Below are positions 44,744 to 55,721 of a DNA stretch of 64,000 bases, piece after piece. Both the position numbers and the translations under genes were made by a program. Every line of letters starts with the position of its first letter. Position 1 is the stretch's first letter. The DNA is from Cordylochernes scorpioides. Lineage: Eukaryota; Arthropoda; Arachnida; Pseudoscorpiones; Chernetidae. Under the pieces are notes generated by a model. That model did no database searches, had not been told where the DNA came from, and saw nothing but the letters and a program-made list of their open reading frames with translations. The stretch covers positions 33,432,685 to 33,496,684 of the forward strand of contig CP092868.1 in NCBI GenBank assembly GCA_030710605.1. The letters run 5' to 3'.

Positions 44744-46439
44744 ATGTCTTCATTCGTTACTTAATACAATGGTATATTATACCAGTTTAGTTAACGATAT
44801 CTCAGAAACTTTGATAATTTTACCTGTAATGAGCCAAAGATCCTGTATGGATTAGCACAATGTAAAACCAACGTGTTTTACCATGCGTAATATATTACAC
44901 TAAAATAATACAATGCTAATCTCAATTCTAGTTTCCACTTGGCTAATTATAAATGACTTTATTAGTAATAGCGTAGTCTCTTAGATTATTCTAATTATAC
45001 TCCAGCTAGCTAATTATATATATGTAATTTATATTCTAATTAAGCGCTGTTAAGTGAAAATCTAACATAATTTATATGGTATTATTACTATTTATATAAA
45101 TCTCTGAATTATATATCATTCAAATAAGTATTTTAAACATATATATTTTAGTTATAAAAAACTTCTTTAAATATTCTTTTTTTTTCATATTTACATATTT
45201 GCTAAATAAACGAATTTTCATATAATTTATCTCTTTTTTCAAAATATATATTCATTAAATTAAATTATTCTAATAGATTCTGGAATTATTTAAAATGTAA
45301 TTATAAATATAGGATTTAAAAAAATCTAATAATACAGAGACTTGTTCTCTAATTGTATATAATCCAGTTTCTATTCAAAATTATGTAATTTATCTCTGAT
45401 GGGTATGCAGAATATTCATTCGTCTGCAATTTGATTTTGTTTTAAACTATTGACTAAGAGAAATTTGCTGTTTCTGTAAAATTATCCTTCTTAAAAAGTC
45501 ATAGCTTGATTCAATAATTTGGTTTGATTAATTTTAAATTGAAAATATTAAAAAAAATGTAATCTAAGATTATCTTATAAAAGTAAATTTTATTATATAT
45601 ATAAACTTAAGCAAAATATGCTTATAAAAGTCAAATTTTGTTATTAAATAATTCGTTTGATTTATTAAAAGTATTGAAAATATATAATAAGATTTTTAAA
45701 ATTGAATATTTTTAGAATATAGATATTTAAATACGTGTAAAATATTAACAATAAGTAATTAATAAACAGAAATATTTCTGAAATATAAGTAACCAAAAGA
45801 TAATGAGTTGAATCAAAATCGTCTGATTTTTTTTGTTTCTTTTTTAACCAGAGAGAGGTTAAAGATAGATTTAAATAGTTAAATCTAAAAAATAAGTAGT
45901 ACATGGCACATTTTACAAAAAAAAAAGACTGAAATAATAAAATCAGCATAAAATTATATGATAAACCAGACGATTTTATTCAACAGTGGTGCCAAGTATT
46001 TTTTAAAGACTATTTAAATATAATCGCTGCACTTAAAAAAAGGCCATTGTGACATTTAACGTAGAGTGATGATCATTGGGGTTAAAGGAGATGAGGTTAA
46101 TTCTCGAACATTTTTTTCTTCTTTTTTTTTTACTCTTTTTTCCCCCCTTAGGGCTATTTTTTGCCCACTTCCTAGCTTCCGTCTCCTCTTCCTATTTTTT
46201 TTCTAAGCCTAATTTCTAAACGTCATAATTTTCTAAACGAGGTAATTGTTCTATTAATGTTGAATAGGGGGGGTCAATTTCTTGGACCATTTAATAAGTC
46301 CTCTTTGAAACTTCGATTATAAGCCTTCAAATATCGGCTTTGCATATTTACTTCAGTATTTAGACACGCCTGAACTTTTATAACTTCCAGATTTTATAGA
46401 TAGCTCGTTTAAGCTTTATAATTGCAGCCTATTTTATAC
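44744..46439. other. AT-rich spacer
   Basis: No gene or repeat recognised. T- and A-runs are frequent. A minus-strand frame at 45665-45949 is low-complexity. Confidence 0.4.
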
Positions 46440-47260
46440 TGAGATTTAGGCTTACCCTATTTATTTTAATTTTTTAGGCTTGGGGTTTATTTACCTTGAT
46501 ATTTGGGCTTAACTTGTTTATCTTGATAATTAAGTATAGTTTTATGATATTTATGCTTGAAAAGATCTCTTTTTCAACTATAGGTTTAGCCTATTTATCC
46601 TTAGATTTAGGCTTATCCTATTTCTTCTGATATTTAGACTTGATGTTTATTTACCTTGATATTTGGGCTTATCCTGTTTATCTTAATAATTAGGTATAGT
46701 TTTATTTATCTATATTGATATTTATGCTTGAAGATATCTTTTTCAATTATAGGTTTAGCCTATTTATCCTTAGATTTAGGCTTATCCTATTTATTTTGAT
46801 ATTTAAACTTCATGTTTATTTACCTTGATATTTGGGCTTATCCTGTTTATCTTGATAATTAGGTATAGTTTTATCTATACCGATATTTATGTTTAAAGAT
46901 ATCTCCTTTTTCATCTATATGTTTAGCGATTTAGACTAATAAAATTAGGCTTAGTCCATTTATTTCGAATTTAGGCTTGGGGTTTATTTACCCTGATATT
47001 TGAGCTTACCCTGTTTATCTTGATAATTAGGTATAGTTTTATCTATACCGATATTTATGTTTAAAGATATCTATTTTTTCATCTATATGTTTAGCGATTT
47101 AGACTAATAAAATTAGGCTTAGTCCATTTATTTCGAATTTAGGCTTGGGGTTTATTTACCCTGATATTTGAGCTTACCCTGTTTATCTTGATAATTAGGT
47201 ATAGTTTTATCTATACCGATATTTATGCTTAAAGATATCTCTTTTTTTTTAAATCTATAT
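46440..47260 (+). repeat. ~160-bp tandem repeat, about 5 units
   Basis: Units contain ggcttggggtttatttacc, ctgatatttgagcttaccct, gtttatcttgataattaggt, atagttttatctataccgat and atttatgcttaaagatatct. The last two units are nearly identical at 168 bp spacing. Earlier units are more diverged. Confidence 0.85.
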
Positions 47261-48587
47261 GGTGGATATGCAAATATATACCAATTCTGTTCGCTATAAA
47301 ACATCATATTTATTATTAAGGGGTTTCAAAAGATTTTAAACACTGTTGCATATAGGTTGAATCAAAATCAGACTACATAGGGGGGTTGTGAGAATAGGTA
47401 ATTCATTTTTTAAGATAAAAAAGAACTTTAGTGTGTTGTTTAAATTTAAAACAATTCCACACACACTCTTATGCTACGAAATATATTTTGAAAAAGCCTA
47501 CTTTATCATTGATACATCTTTCCAACGCTTTCGCCAGTTTAATCTATCAGATCTTTGATATTATTATAGTTGACTTTTCGCGGATTATATGGCAGAAAAA
47601 TTTAAACTATTCTTTGTAAATATATAATTTATTTAACTACAGATTCATTAAAAATACCCAATATTTAATAATATTAAACTATTAAGAGATGAATAGGAAA
47701 AAGATTTTAACACAAGTTTTTTATCCTAAAAGGAAATAAGATAATAAATTGATCACTTAGCCTAAAATATTTGTGGGGATCTGGAAATTTCCAGAATAAG
47801 GCCCGTTATCTGTTTATAGATGTAAATTTGAGCCCTTTCCACGCAATGTAAATGGAAGCCATTGCATTTGAAATTTGTATAATATCGGCACTTTTGGCGG
47901 GAAATATTTCAAGGCGGGAATAATTTATCTGCAGACGACACCACGTCTTTTGGTCGGAAATATATATATATATATATATTTTTTTATGACGTAAGGAAAT
48001 TTTCAACATAATATTAATATGTATCTTCCGGAGTGTTTTTTTTTATAACTAAAGTTGATCTTTGAATTCGAATATCCTGTATTTTTTATTATATTCTTAA
48101 GATGATATCGCTATTTAAAGTTTTTGACCATTAGTCGGCTCTAATTTTCACATCTCCTGTCAGGCTATAAGGTAAGCTATATTAATCCACATATATACCC
48201 ACACCAAATATTAAAAAATAAATATTAAAAAATAAAAAACAGTTAAATCCAATTATATATATTTATGTTACATGCAAATTTATAAACAATTTAGAAACAA
48301 ACAGTTTGGTCTTGAATATGATCGATTTAATAAAATCAAATTAGAAACTTTTAAAAAAATTATCTCAAATACGAAAGATTAAAATTATTATTACTTATTT
48401 AAGATTAAATTGTATTTGGAACCTGCTACTTTGTTTTTAAATCCGGTAAATCTTGAATCGATAATCTTTCTCAACGGTACATATTTGTAATTTAAGGTAA
48501 AATACATTACATATTTATTTCTCAGATAGCTTGGCAGAAAGCCTTCATAAACTAAATTGGGCTTAACGCGTTGCGCAAAAAAGATTA
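47261..48587. other. Spacer with a decayed 55-bp module
   Basis: 47505-47555 (tcattgatacatctttccaa, cgctttcgccagtttaatct) is a degraded copy of the shared module. The rest is AT-rich; an AT run is at 47961-47980. No gene. Confidence 0.45.
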
Positions 48588-49391
48588 TGAACACCCAAGC
48601 AACCAAGTTTCACCTGTTAAACCAAGAAGCCTGTGAACACTTAAACTTCCATGTTTTATCCATGATACCATGAATATTATGAACACTCAAACTGTCCAGT
48701 TTCACCTATGATTCCAGGAAGCCTTATGGCATCTAAAGAAACCAAGTTTCACCTATGATTTCAGGAATCCTTATGGCATCTAAAGAAACCTAGTTTCGCT
48801 TATGAAATCAGGAAGCCTTATAGCATCTAAAGATACCAAGTTTCACCTATGATTTCAGGAAGCCTTATGGCACCTAAAGAAACCAAGTTTCACCTATGAT
48901 TCCAGGAAGCCTTATGACATATAAAGAAACCTAGTTTCACCTATGATTCCAGGAAGCCTTATGACATCTAAAGAAACCTAGTTTCACCTATGATTCCAGG
49001 AAGCCTTATGGCATCTAAAGAAACCAAGTTTCACCTATGAATTTAGGAAGCCTTATGCCATCTAAAACACACACAAACACATCCAAGTTTCACTTGTGAT
49101 TACAGGAAGCCTCAGGCCATCTAAAACAACCAAGTTTCACCAGTGATTCCAGGAAGTCTTATGTAATCTAAAACAGCGAAGTCTCATCTTTGATGCCAAG
49201 AATATAGAATATGAAACAACCAAGTTTCACTTGTGATCCCAGGAAGCCTAATGGAATTTGAAGCAACCAAACTTTGCTTGTGAAACCTGGAGGCCTTATG
49301 GTATCTAAAACAATAACTTTCACCTGAGATGTCAGGAAGCCTTATGCCATCTAAAACAGCCAAGTTTCACCTGTGATCCCAGGAAGCCATG
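48588..49391 (+). repeat. 47-bp minisatellite, about 17 copies
   Basis: The unit is accaagtttcacctatgatt plus ccaggaagccttatggcatctaaag. The middle seven or eight copies are nearly identical; both edges decay, with longer spacers. Confidence 0.88.
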
Positions 49392-50699
49392 TCCCACCAG
49401 ACTGCAATTACGGGAGTTAATGAGAGCGGCCTTGTCCCATATTTTTTTCTGGTGTACCGGCCGAGATGTTAACCTCCCAGAGGTCCCTACACTCTACTGG
49501 GGATGGGCAGAGCTCATCATATTTATAAACTTCTATTAGAAGACATACACTAATTCACTCAATCTTCATCAAGTTTAGACCAATTCAAACATATTTTTCC
49601 TTTCCTTTTTCATTGATTTTTTGTCATCGATGACAGAATCAAAAGTGAACCCATTTTCAATTCGATTTCTATCTCTCTGTCACCAAAATAATAAATACTC
49701 GTGATACAAACAGATTCATGCTGACACAAACACATTTAATATACAGTAGAATTCCTTTCCTTGATAAAGATGAGTCACTGCAATGTTGAATGTAAAATTA
49801 ATTAAATTTTGGTTGAGTGTGTGTGTTAGCATTCCTTTTCCTCTAAAACCATCCGATAAACAAATAATTTCAACAAGTAAAAAACGTCTTAAGCAGATCC
49901 TTAACTGAAAACTTGCTGAATATAGTTGAAAACATGTAGTCTTATAGTTACTTAGTGAATATACTTGAACATGTCTTAATCAGCACACCCTTTGCAATTT
50001 TGCTTAGGTCTGTTAAATGTTCATTTAAGGTAGATCTTATTATGTTAAACACACTTAGAATGCTCCATGCTGTGAACATGATCACCAGAATTTGTATTTT
50101 ACTCGGCTTCTACTCGAATGAATATTTTCTCAACCAATATTGCTTTAACAAATGTTTATTTGTACATTATTTCAGATGAATAGCATCTTGAAAACAAAGT
50201 TTAAAAATGCACTTTCAAAATTTGATATTAACATGTCATTTTTATAAATAATAAAAATATTTTGTTAACCTATTTTGAACATCTACAAAGTTATCTATTC
50301 GGTAACTATCCGGTTATTAATAAATATATATGAATAATACGAAAGAAAACTTGTCGGGGAAAAAAACCTCACAAAATTCGTAAGAAAGAAAAAGTGTTGG
50401 AGCCAATGTGAAAGGTTGGCCAAATGTTGTAAATTCCCCTTACTGAATATTTATGTTCAAAAGCAATCAATCAACTCTCCCTTGATAAATAAAGAACATC
50501 GTAACTGCTTATGGAATTTATCTGGAAAATTTATTTAACCATGATTGATTATTTGTCCATTAAATATTGGACACAGGGTCTATTCCTTAATTTGAACAGC
50601 GACATGTCTATTTTTTTACTACATTGGGTAGATTTGTATACTTTTCTTTATACTCTCATTTGTAACATCTAAGAAGTATTTTTGATATATGGGTGTTAG
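49392..50699. other. Unassigned region
   Basis: No element recognised. A 74-codon frame at 49955-50179 has no motif. Positions 49392-49500 are richer in GC without a coding frame. Confidence 0.4.
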
Positions 50700-50904
50700 T
50701 TTATATTACATTTTGTTTATTTGGTGTCCCACTAGGGACATTTGTACTTTAAAGGTAAACTAAACATTAAAAGAAAAGAAAGATCATTTGAAATATGTAC
50801 AAGAATTAGTATGCAATTTAGTTAGATGAGAGAGAATATCAACACAATATTGAAATATGTACAAAGAGTTGGTATGCAAATTTATTTAAATGAAATCAAT
50901 TGTT
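50700..50904 (-). repeat. Dispersed repeat B, minus copy
   Basis: Read on the minus strand it matches 29995-30235: tttgcataccaactctttgt, attgtgttgatatt, aaattgcatactaattcttg, and further on tgtccctagtgggacacc. Confidence 0.65.
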
Positions 50905-51165
50905 GAACGACGTTTGACAATTATACCGCAAATGTTTCTTTTGAACGAAAATTCGTAATTTATTTTAAGGAGAAATAACGACTATTTCTATCCTTAGGGA
51001 TGAAGTATGAAAGGATAAATTGTGAAGAGCAATGATAAACGGAAAAATAAAAGTGTCCAGGGATGGGAATCGAACCCACAGTGTTCCGCTTACCGGGTAG
51101 ATGCCATGTCCACTATGCTACCCTGAATATATTTTTTTCCGTTCGTAAATATTATATAAGTGTAT
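50905..51165 (+). mobile_element. tRNA-carrying foldback element, one-armed copy
   Basis: The left arm (gaacgacgtttgacaattat...ttatttcta...aagtatgaaagg) matches that of 63121-63500. It then has gataaacggaaaaataaa, the tRNA-like domain, and tatttttttccgttcgtaaa, so the tRNA-like part is bracketed by short inverted repeats. The long right arm is missing. Confidence 0.7.
51056..51126 (-). tRNA. tRNA-like sequence, decayed copy
   Basis: On the minus strand a 71-nt tRNA shape is visible, with an exact B box (ggttcgattcc) and an A box (tagcatagtgg). Anticodon loop ccggtaa (GGT, Thr-like) has C at position 33. One pair in the D stem and one in the anticodon stem are lost, and one acceptor base is missing. 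Confidence 0.55.
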
Positions 51166-51833
51166 TCGATGAAAATAATTTGCAGATTGAAGAAAGTTTT
51201 AAGGAATATTTTAGAATGAAAATATACAAGATAGAGAATTATTGACAATACAAAACTATGCAGAATTAATGTCTAAAAGTGTTTCAATGATATTGGTGCA
51301 GCAAAGTTAAACAGCTGTGATAAAACATAGTGGAACTTGACATCTGTGGGTGAATGTCACAGTGGACAGCGGTGACAAATCTGTAACTTCTTGTTTGGAC
51401 TGATGTTTTCTGTTTTCCTAACTTATCTATACCTTAATCTGGTATTGATTTCTGAATTCAGGTCTACCCTTTTTTATATTAAAGATAGAGGTTGCCTAGC
51501 CAGCATTCATCGTTCTTTATAAAAAAAAAAAAAGAAACACTACGGCTAATAAATGTTTCTATGGCCGAAGAAGTGTCTTTTAATTTAAAGAACTATTTCT
51601 AAGAAAAGATAAATACTAACAGCGATGAAATTCTTTATAAAAAAGATATAAACTTGGCAAGTTTTCGAACAATAACAAATATTGAAAATAAAGAAGGCAT
51701 CTCCTGACCACGAGCACATGTGCTTTTTAGATGACAGAGCGCCATCTAGTGGAGCAAAAATAAACTAAACGTTTATTTAGCTTGCTCCGTGATATTTGGC
51801 CTACCTAATTTCTTGATAAATCAAGAAAAGCCA
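51166..51833. other. Unassigned region with a Penelope-type scrap
   Basis: 51535-51600 (ctatggccgaagaagtgtct, tttaatttaaagaa) resembles the 3' flank of the ribozyme foldback at 20.67 kb. 51735-51790 is a small palindrome (gtggagcaaaaataaactaa / mirrored to ttgctccgtg). No gene. Confidence 0.4.
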
Positions 51834-51875
51834 TCCACGAACGCGTTTCGCGCTGTTGGCGCTCGTCAGCGTGGA
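51834..51875 (-). ncRNA. Type I hammerhead ribozyme motif (minus)
   Basis: On the minus strand: TCCACG (51875-51870), CTGACGA (51869-51863), helix II gcgc/gcgc around caaca, GAAA (51849-51846), palindromic ACGCGT stem III, a GTT triplet ending at 51840, then CGTGGA (51839-51834). Stem I pairs TCCACG with CGTGGA, 6 of 6. All invariant bases are present and in order, in only 42 nt. The hairpin ttcttgatttatcaagaa lies just 3'. The best-formed motif in the window together with 20602-20664. Confidence 0.75.
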
Positions 51876-52026
51876 GTAGGCTGTAACTACTGCGACCAAA
51901 AATATTTTTTGGTCCTAGAGGCTTCCTAAAAAATCAAGAAATGGGTATTTAAGGCCAAATTTGCGTAAAAATAACAAATATGAATAAGAGTCTTTTATAT
52001 TCGTTATTGTCTGAAAGTTCGACAAG

Positions 52027-52270
52027 CTTTTTTTTTTTACTTATCCTTTTAGTCTAAATTAGACAAGATCTTGGAGGTCGTGCTCGTAAAGAAGCTCAAG
52101 AACTTTTCTTGGTTCTCTGTACAGGGATATTTTGTCCTTTCCAATGCAATTTAGTAAATGTTGGGGAGTGGTCTCTTCGGTTTTGCACCTAGTGTACATG
52201 GGGAAGCTTTTGGCTCCCTCTTTATAGACTAGAGGGCGCAGGTGACCAGATTTCCAACTGTGTCGATTCC
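52027..52270 (-). pseudogene. LINE ORF2 C-terminus with polyA end
   Basis: The minus strand encodes …HSWKSGHLRPLVYKEG…, then a C-x(n)-H-x(4)-C type ending (RCKTEETTPQHLLNCIG) and …VLELLYEHDLQDLV before a stop at 52059-52061. This is the zinc-knuckle-like tail common to non-LTR retrotransposon ORF2 proteins. After the stop come about 20 nt and a run of 11 A (minus strand), the expected 3' end. It is truncated at 5'. Confidence 0.7.
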
Positions 52271-52473
52271 CTTCTGTTTAGTTGGAGGGTCTGTTTTTTT
52301 TTGGGTTTTCTACCTGGTACCAAGAATGATGGAAACTATCTCTATGGTTCCTTATTATCGACAAACGTAAATCTCATTAATAAAGTATGTCATCTCTATA
52401 CGTATCTATTCCTTCTTAGAAATTATATTACTAAAATATTTAAATCGTGTATATAAAATCTCCCTAATAATTA

Positions 52474-52685
52474 TGTATATCAAAATTCGAAACCATTTTA
52501 AAGGCGTAAGATTCTTTTTGAAATTAAACAATTTCTATTGCCCTTACTGCAATCGAAAAATTAAAGGGAGGGCCTGGCTCATCAGTGGTGAACCCTCCCA
52601 GCGGTTTCGCCAGTTTAATCTACCATTGTTTAATTTCAAAAGAATCTTACGCCTTTAAAATAGATTCAAATTTTGATAACAGATG
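52474..52685. mobile_element. Foldback with the 55-bp module as loop
   Basis: Arms at about 52474-52532 and 52624-52685: attttaaaggcgtaagattc and gaaattaaacaat with their complements. The loop carries gggagggcctggctcatcag, tggtgaaccctcccagcggt, ttcgccagtttaatctacca, preceded by ttctattgcccttactgcaa. Related to 44455-44743 and 53081-53272. Confidence 0.75.
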
Positions 52686-52907
52686 GCGCGCTAGTGCATC
52701 ATATTATAAATTCTGTATATATTTGGCTTCCAAATCCACATAATGTACTGTTGATGATAAAGAATATTCCATAACACTAGTTTTAACATGTTTAGACAAA
52801 GGCAAATTTGTATAACATGCTTTTGAGCTGATAAGGTACAATTTGGATTATAGATTATAAACACAAGAGAGGTAATAAGATCAAATCCAAATAAATAAAT
52901 AGTGTGT

Positions 52908-52941
52908 GACGTTTCGGTAACAGCGTTGTTACCATCTTCAG
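52908..52941 (-). ncRNA. Hammerhead core (minus), stem I incomplete
   Basis: On the minus strand: CTGAAGA (52941-52935), helix II ggtaaca/tgttacc (7 bp) with loop acgc, GAAA (52915-52912), palindromic ACGT and a GTC triplet ending at 52908. Core and cleavage site are intact. The 5' strand of stem I is cut short by the palindrome centre, so only a weak stem I can form. Confidence 0.6.
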
Positions 52942-52951
52942 ATTATTTTGT

Positions 52952-52985
52952 CTGATGATGGTAACAATGCTGTTACCGAAACGGC
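52952..52985 (+). ncRNA. Hammerhead core (plus), cleavage site altered
   Basis: CTGATGA (52952-52958), helix II ggtaaca/tgttacc with loop atgc, GAAA (52978-52981). The stem III/cleavage bases read ACGGC where its partner has ACGTC, so U16.1 is lost. Probably inactive. Confidence 0.55.
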
Positions 52986-53080
52986 ACACACTATTTATTT
53001 GGATTTGGTCTTATTACCTTGTGTTTATGCTTTCAGCTATAGCCCTCTTCAGTACAGGGACGATAAACAAATACTTTATT

Positions 53081-53272
53081 TATATAAAATGAAAGGATTT
53101 AAAAGCATGAATGTTTCTTTTATACAGAATACAAACTTCTACTGTCCTCACTGCTAGGAAAATATATTGGGAGGGCTTGGATCATATATTTTTCCTCGCA
53201 GTAAGGACAGTAGAAGTTTGTATTGTGGATAAAACAAACATTCGTGCTTTTAAATCCTTTCATTTTATATGT
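53081..53272. mobile_element. Long-armed foldback related to the 55-bp module family
   Basis: tataaaatgaaaggatttaa, aagcatgaatgttt, tacaaacttctactgtcctc at 53081-53155 is mirrored at about 53193-53272. The loop keeps only gggagggcttgg from the module. Loss of the module and joining of two left ends would explain the shape. Confidence 0.8.
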
Positions 53273-53521
53273 ATAGATGGCGCGTTATTGCTTTGTGTTA
53301 AATACTTTATTGTTTTAGCACATTTTAAAAGAAAGAGTTTTATCCCTTTCGGTACATGAGTACCATTCTCCCTTAATATTGTATTTATTAATATCTTTCA
53401 AATTCAATCATCCATAGATTTGATTGAAGTAAAATGGGTACTATAATACAATAGATATATCTATAGAGATAGAATTTCAATTATAAGAACGTAAAATATT
53501 TTTAAAATCTAATGTATTAAA

Positions 53522-53840
53522 GACTCTAGCTGTCATTGTGGCAACGAATTCCAGGACTCGAGACACCTACTGCTGGAATGCCCACTCTTCTTTAGCGCTA
53601 GACAGTAAACAATGTTGTAGATCTATATCAAATAGTAAATAGCAGAGAGAATTATCATAGATTTAACTATTTTTGTAAATATATTTATGATTATCTTTCT
53701 AACCTGAAAGGTTCAGGTTCCTAATATATATATTAGTGTTTCTCTTTTTTATTTTTAATTACTTTTTCTTGTATAAAATGTAAATCGACGCTATTATCCC
53801 TAACCGGGATATCGCGTTTTGTGTGTTGAAATAAATAAAT
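53522..53840 (+). mobile_element. 5'-truncated LINE with target duplication
   Basis: Bounded by aatgtattaaa at 53511-53521 and 53841-53851. The first 90 bp encode the end of ORF2: CHCGNEF…HLLLECPLFF, the usual C-terminal zinc-like motif, then a stop. The 3' UTR has tcaggttcc, a long T-rich part, and ends ttatccctaaccgggatatc, gcgttttgtgtgttg, aaataaataaat. Only the last few percent of a LINE was inserted. Confidence 0.82.
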
Positions 53841-53851
53841 AATGTATTAAA

Positions 53852-54883
53852 ATACACTCCAATTCATGAAGTAATTCCATATAAAAATATTTTTAATGGG
53901 AGGGACGAAGACAATATTAAAACAATTTTATTTTGTCGAAAATTCATTTTAAACAAAGCCGGGTCATATTCACTTGCATTACAATAATTAGAATGATATT
54001 TATTTGCGTTTTCTCTATTTTCTTTCCTATATCTTTGAGAGCTAACTACATTAGAATTACACTAAATGGAAATTGTTTTCTTTCCCAAATAATACAAGAA
54101 AGAGAATAAACATTAAGAAAAATACGTATAAAATATTCATAAAATGCGGATTTATTGCCCACTAATGTGAAAAAAAGGATACTATAAAATAAGCCATAAT
54201 TTTTATTTAATATCGCCTCATTAAATCTCATAATTTAAAAATTAATTTTAGGTTTTAGTTGATGTTCATTAAATTTTTTCATTTATTTATTTAATCTGAT
54301 TTTTTTTTGTTTCAAACATTTGGAAATGTTCCCAGTATTTATATGGAAATTTAGATTCAAATTACATTTTTCTGGTTGCCAAAAATAAAAAAAATCATTA
54401 TTTTAAAATAAGAAAATATTCTATGATTGAAAAAAATGAATTAATTTATATTGGACTGGAGGACCAGCGAGCGTATTTTGTGTTAATTTAAAAACTTATC
54501 GAATTTTGTTTCCTTTCAAGTAATTAGGTTTAATAAGTGTTTGAAAATAGAGTAAATGTGTGTTGTATATTTATAAATATGAGAAAGTAAAATATTTATT
54601 TTTCATTTATATGTATTTCAATCAATTGTTGTCTTTGAAATGCGAAATCATTGAATAACTAATTTGATTAAAAACATAATATGTAATTAGAGTTTTATTT
54701 ATTACTATCTTTTGTTCTCTTTTTTTACTATAACTCTTTTAATTTGTTTCTGAAGTACATTTTGATACTGTGAGCATTGTGTAAAGTTCTTTGTTCGTTG
54801 TACTTGAAACACTGATATGATTTATAAGTTTTACTTCTCATGTGGGTTTTCTCTGGGTTCATACTCTGTATATGTGACTACAG
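53852..54883. other. AT-rich spacer
   Basis: No gene or element recognised. Confidence 0.4.
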
Positions 54884-55108
54884 AATTGTACTCCATACGG
54901 TTACATTCACGGCTCGTACTCCATACGGTTACATTCACGGCTCGTACTCTATACGGTTACATTTATGGCTCGTACTCCATACGGTTACATTCACGGCTCG
55001 TACTCCATACGGTTACATTCACGGCTCGTACTCTATACGGTTACATTTATGGCTCGTACTCCATACGGTTACATTCACGGTTCGTACTCCATACGGTTAC
55101 ATTCATTT
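54884..55108 (+). repeat. 28-bp minisatellite, 8 copies
   Basis: The unit is ggctcgtactccatacggtt plus acattcac, with tctat and tttat variants alternating in a roughly three-unit order. As 28 is not a multiple of 3, all three plus frames read through it as repeats (for example SYSIRLHSRLVLHTVTF). I do not regard these as genes. Confidence 0.92.
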
Positions 55109-55265
55109 ACATTAAAAATCGCTTTTTTTAATCAACATTTAGTTGTTTTTCTGGCCGATAGATGGCAGTAACAAATTCGTGATGTTCAATTATATATCAT
55201 AAGATTTCTTTATATCATCATATTCTTTTTTAATATTTTCTCTCTATTAGAAATATATTTTCAAT

Positions 55266-55266
<1 letters not shown>

Positions 55267-55297
<31 letters not shown>
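55267..55297 (+). repeat. Run of 31 C
   Basis: An uninterrupted poly-C tract of 31. On the minus strand a 31-G run can form G-quadruplexes. Its exact length may be an assembly or sequencing estimate. Confidence 0.9.
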
Positions 55298-55721
55298 ATA
55301 TTTAAATATTAATTTTAATAAGTGAAAAGAAAAAAATCAAAGAGAATATTAATAATACAAATGTCAAAGTGTCAAATCCCTAAGACAAAAAAAAAAAAAC
55401 GAAGAAGAAAATATTGAAAAATTCTGAAAAAAAAGAAATTTCAGATGCCCTTTAGGCACAAAACCAGATATTATTATTTAATAACAAATGTATGGTAAAA
55501 AATGGTTTTTAGACTTTTAATATCGAATGGAAAGGCAGCTTTTTTTGTTTAATTTTAGAAAACTTTTTACTTAACTAATTGGTGAAAACATGAAGCTTGG
55601 GGCTCTCTGTTATTACGCTCTTTTAAATTATATTTGGTAAAATGTATATTACACTAATTAGAGTGGGGAGTTCATTAAATTTCGCATTTTTGGTGTTTTA
55701 ATTATCGTGTTTTAGTGTGAT
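55298..55721. other. AT-rich spacer
   Basis: Nothing recognised. Confidence 0.4.

Larger units (their letters stand above)
52870..53024. repeat. Head-to-head palindrome of two hammerhead-bearing ends
   Basis: 52870-52941 and 52952-53024 are inverted copies (aggtaataagatcaaatcca, aataaataaatagtgtgtg, cgtttcggtaacag... and complement) joined by attattttgt. Each arm carries one hammerhead core. Confidence 0.85.

Noticed and set aside
51056-51126. Functional host tRNA gene
   Set aside because: Position 33 is C, acceptor and stems are imperfect, and the same sequence recurs within repeat copies at 63 kb.
54817-55171. Three overlapping frames of 68-104 codons
   Set aside because: A 28-bp repeat without stops opens all frames in turn.
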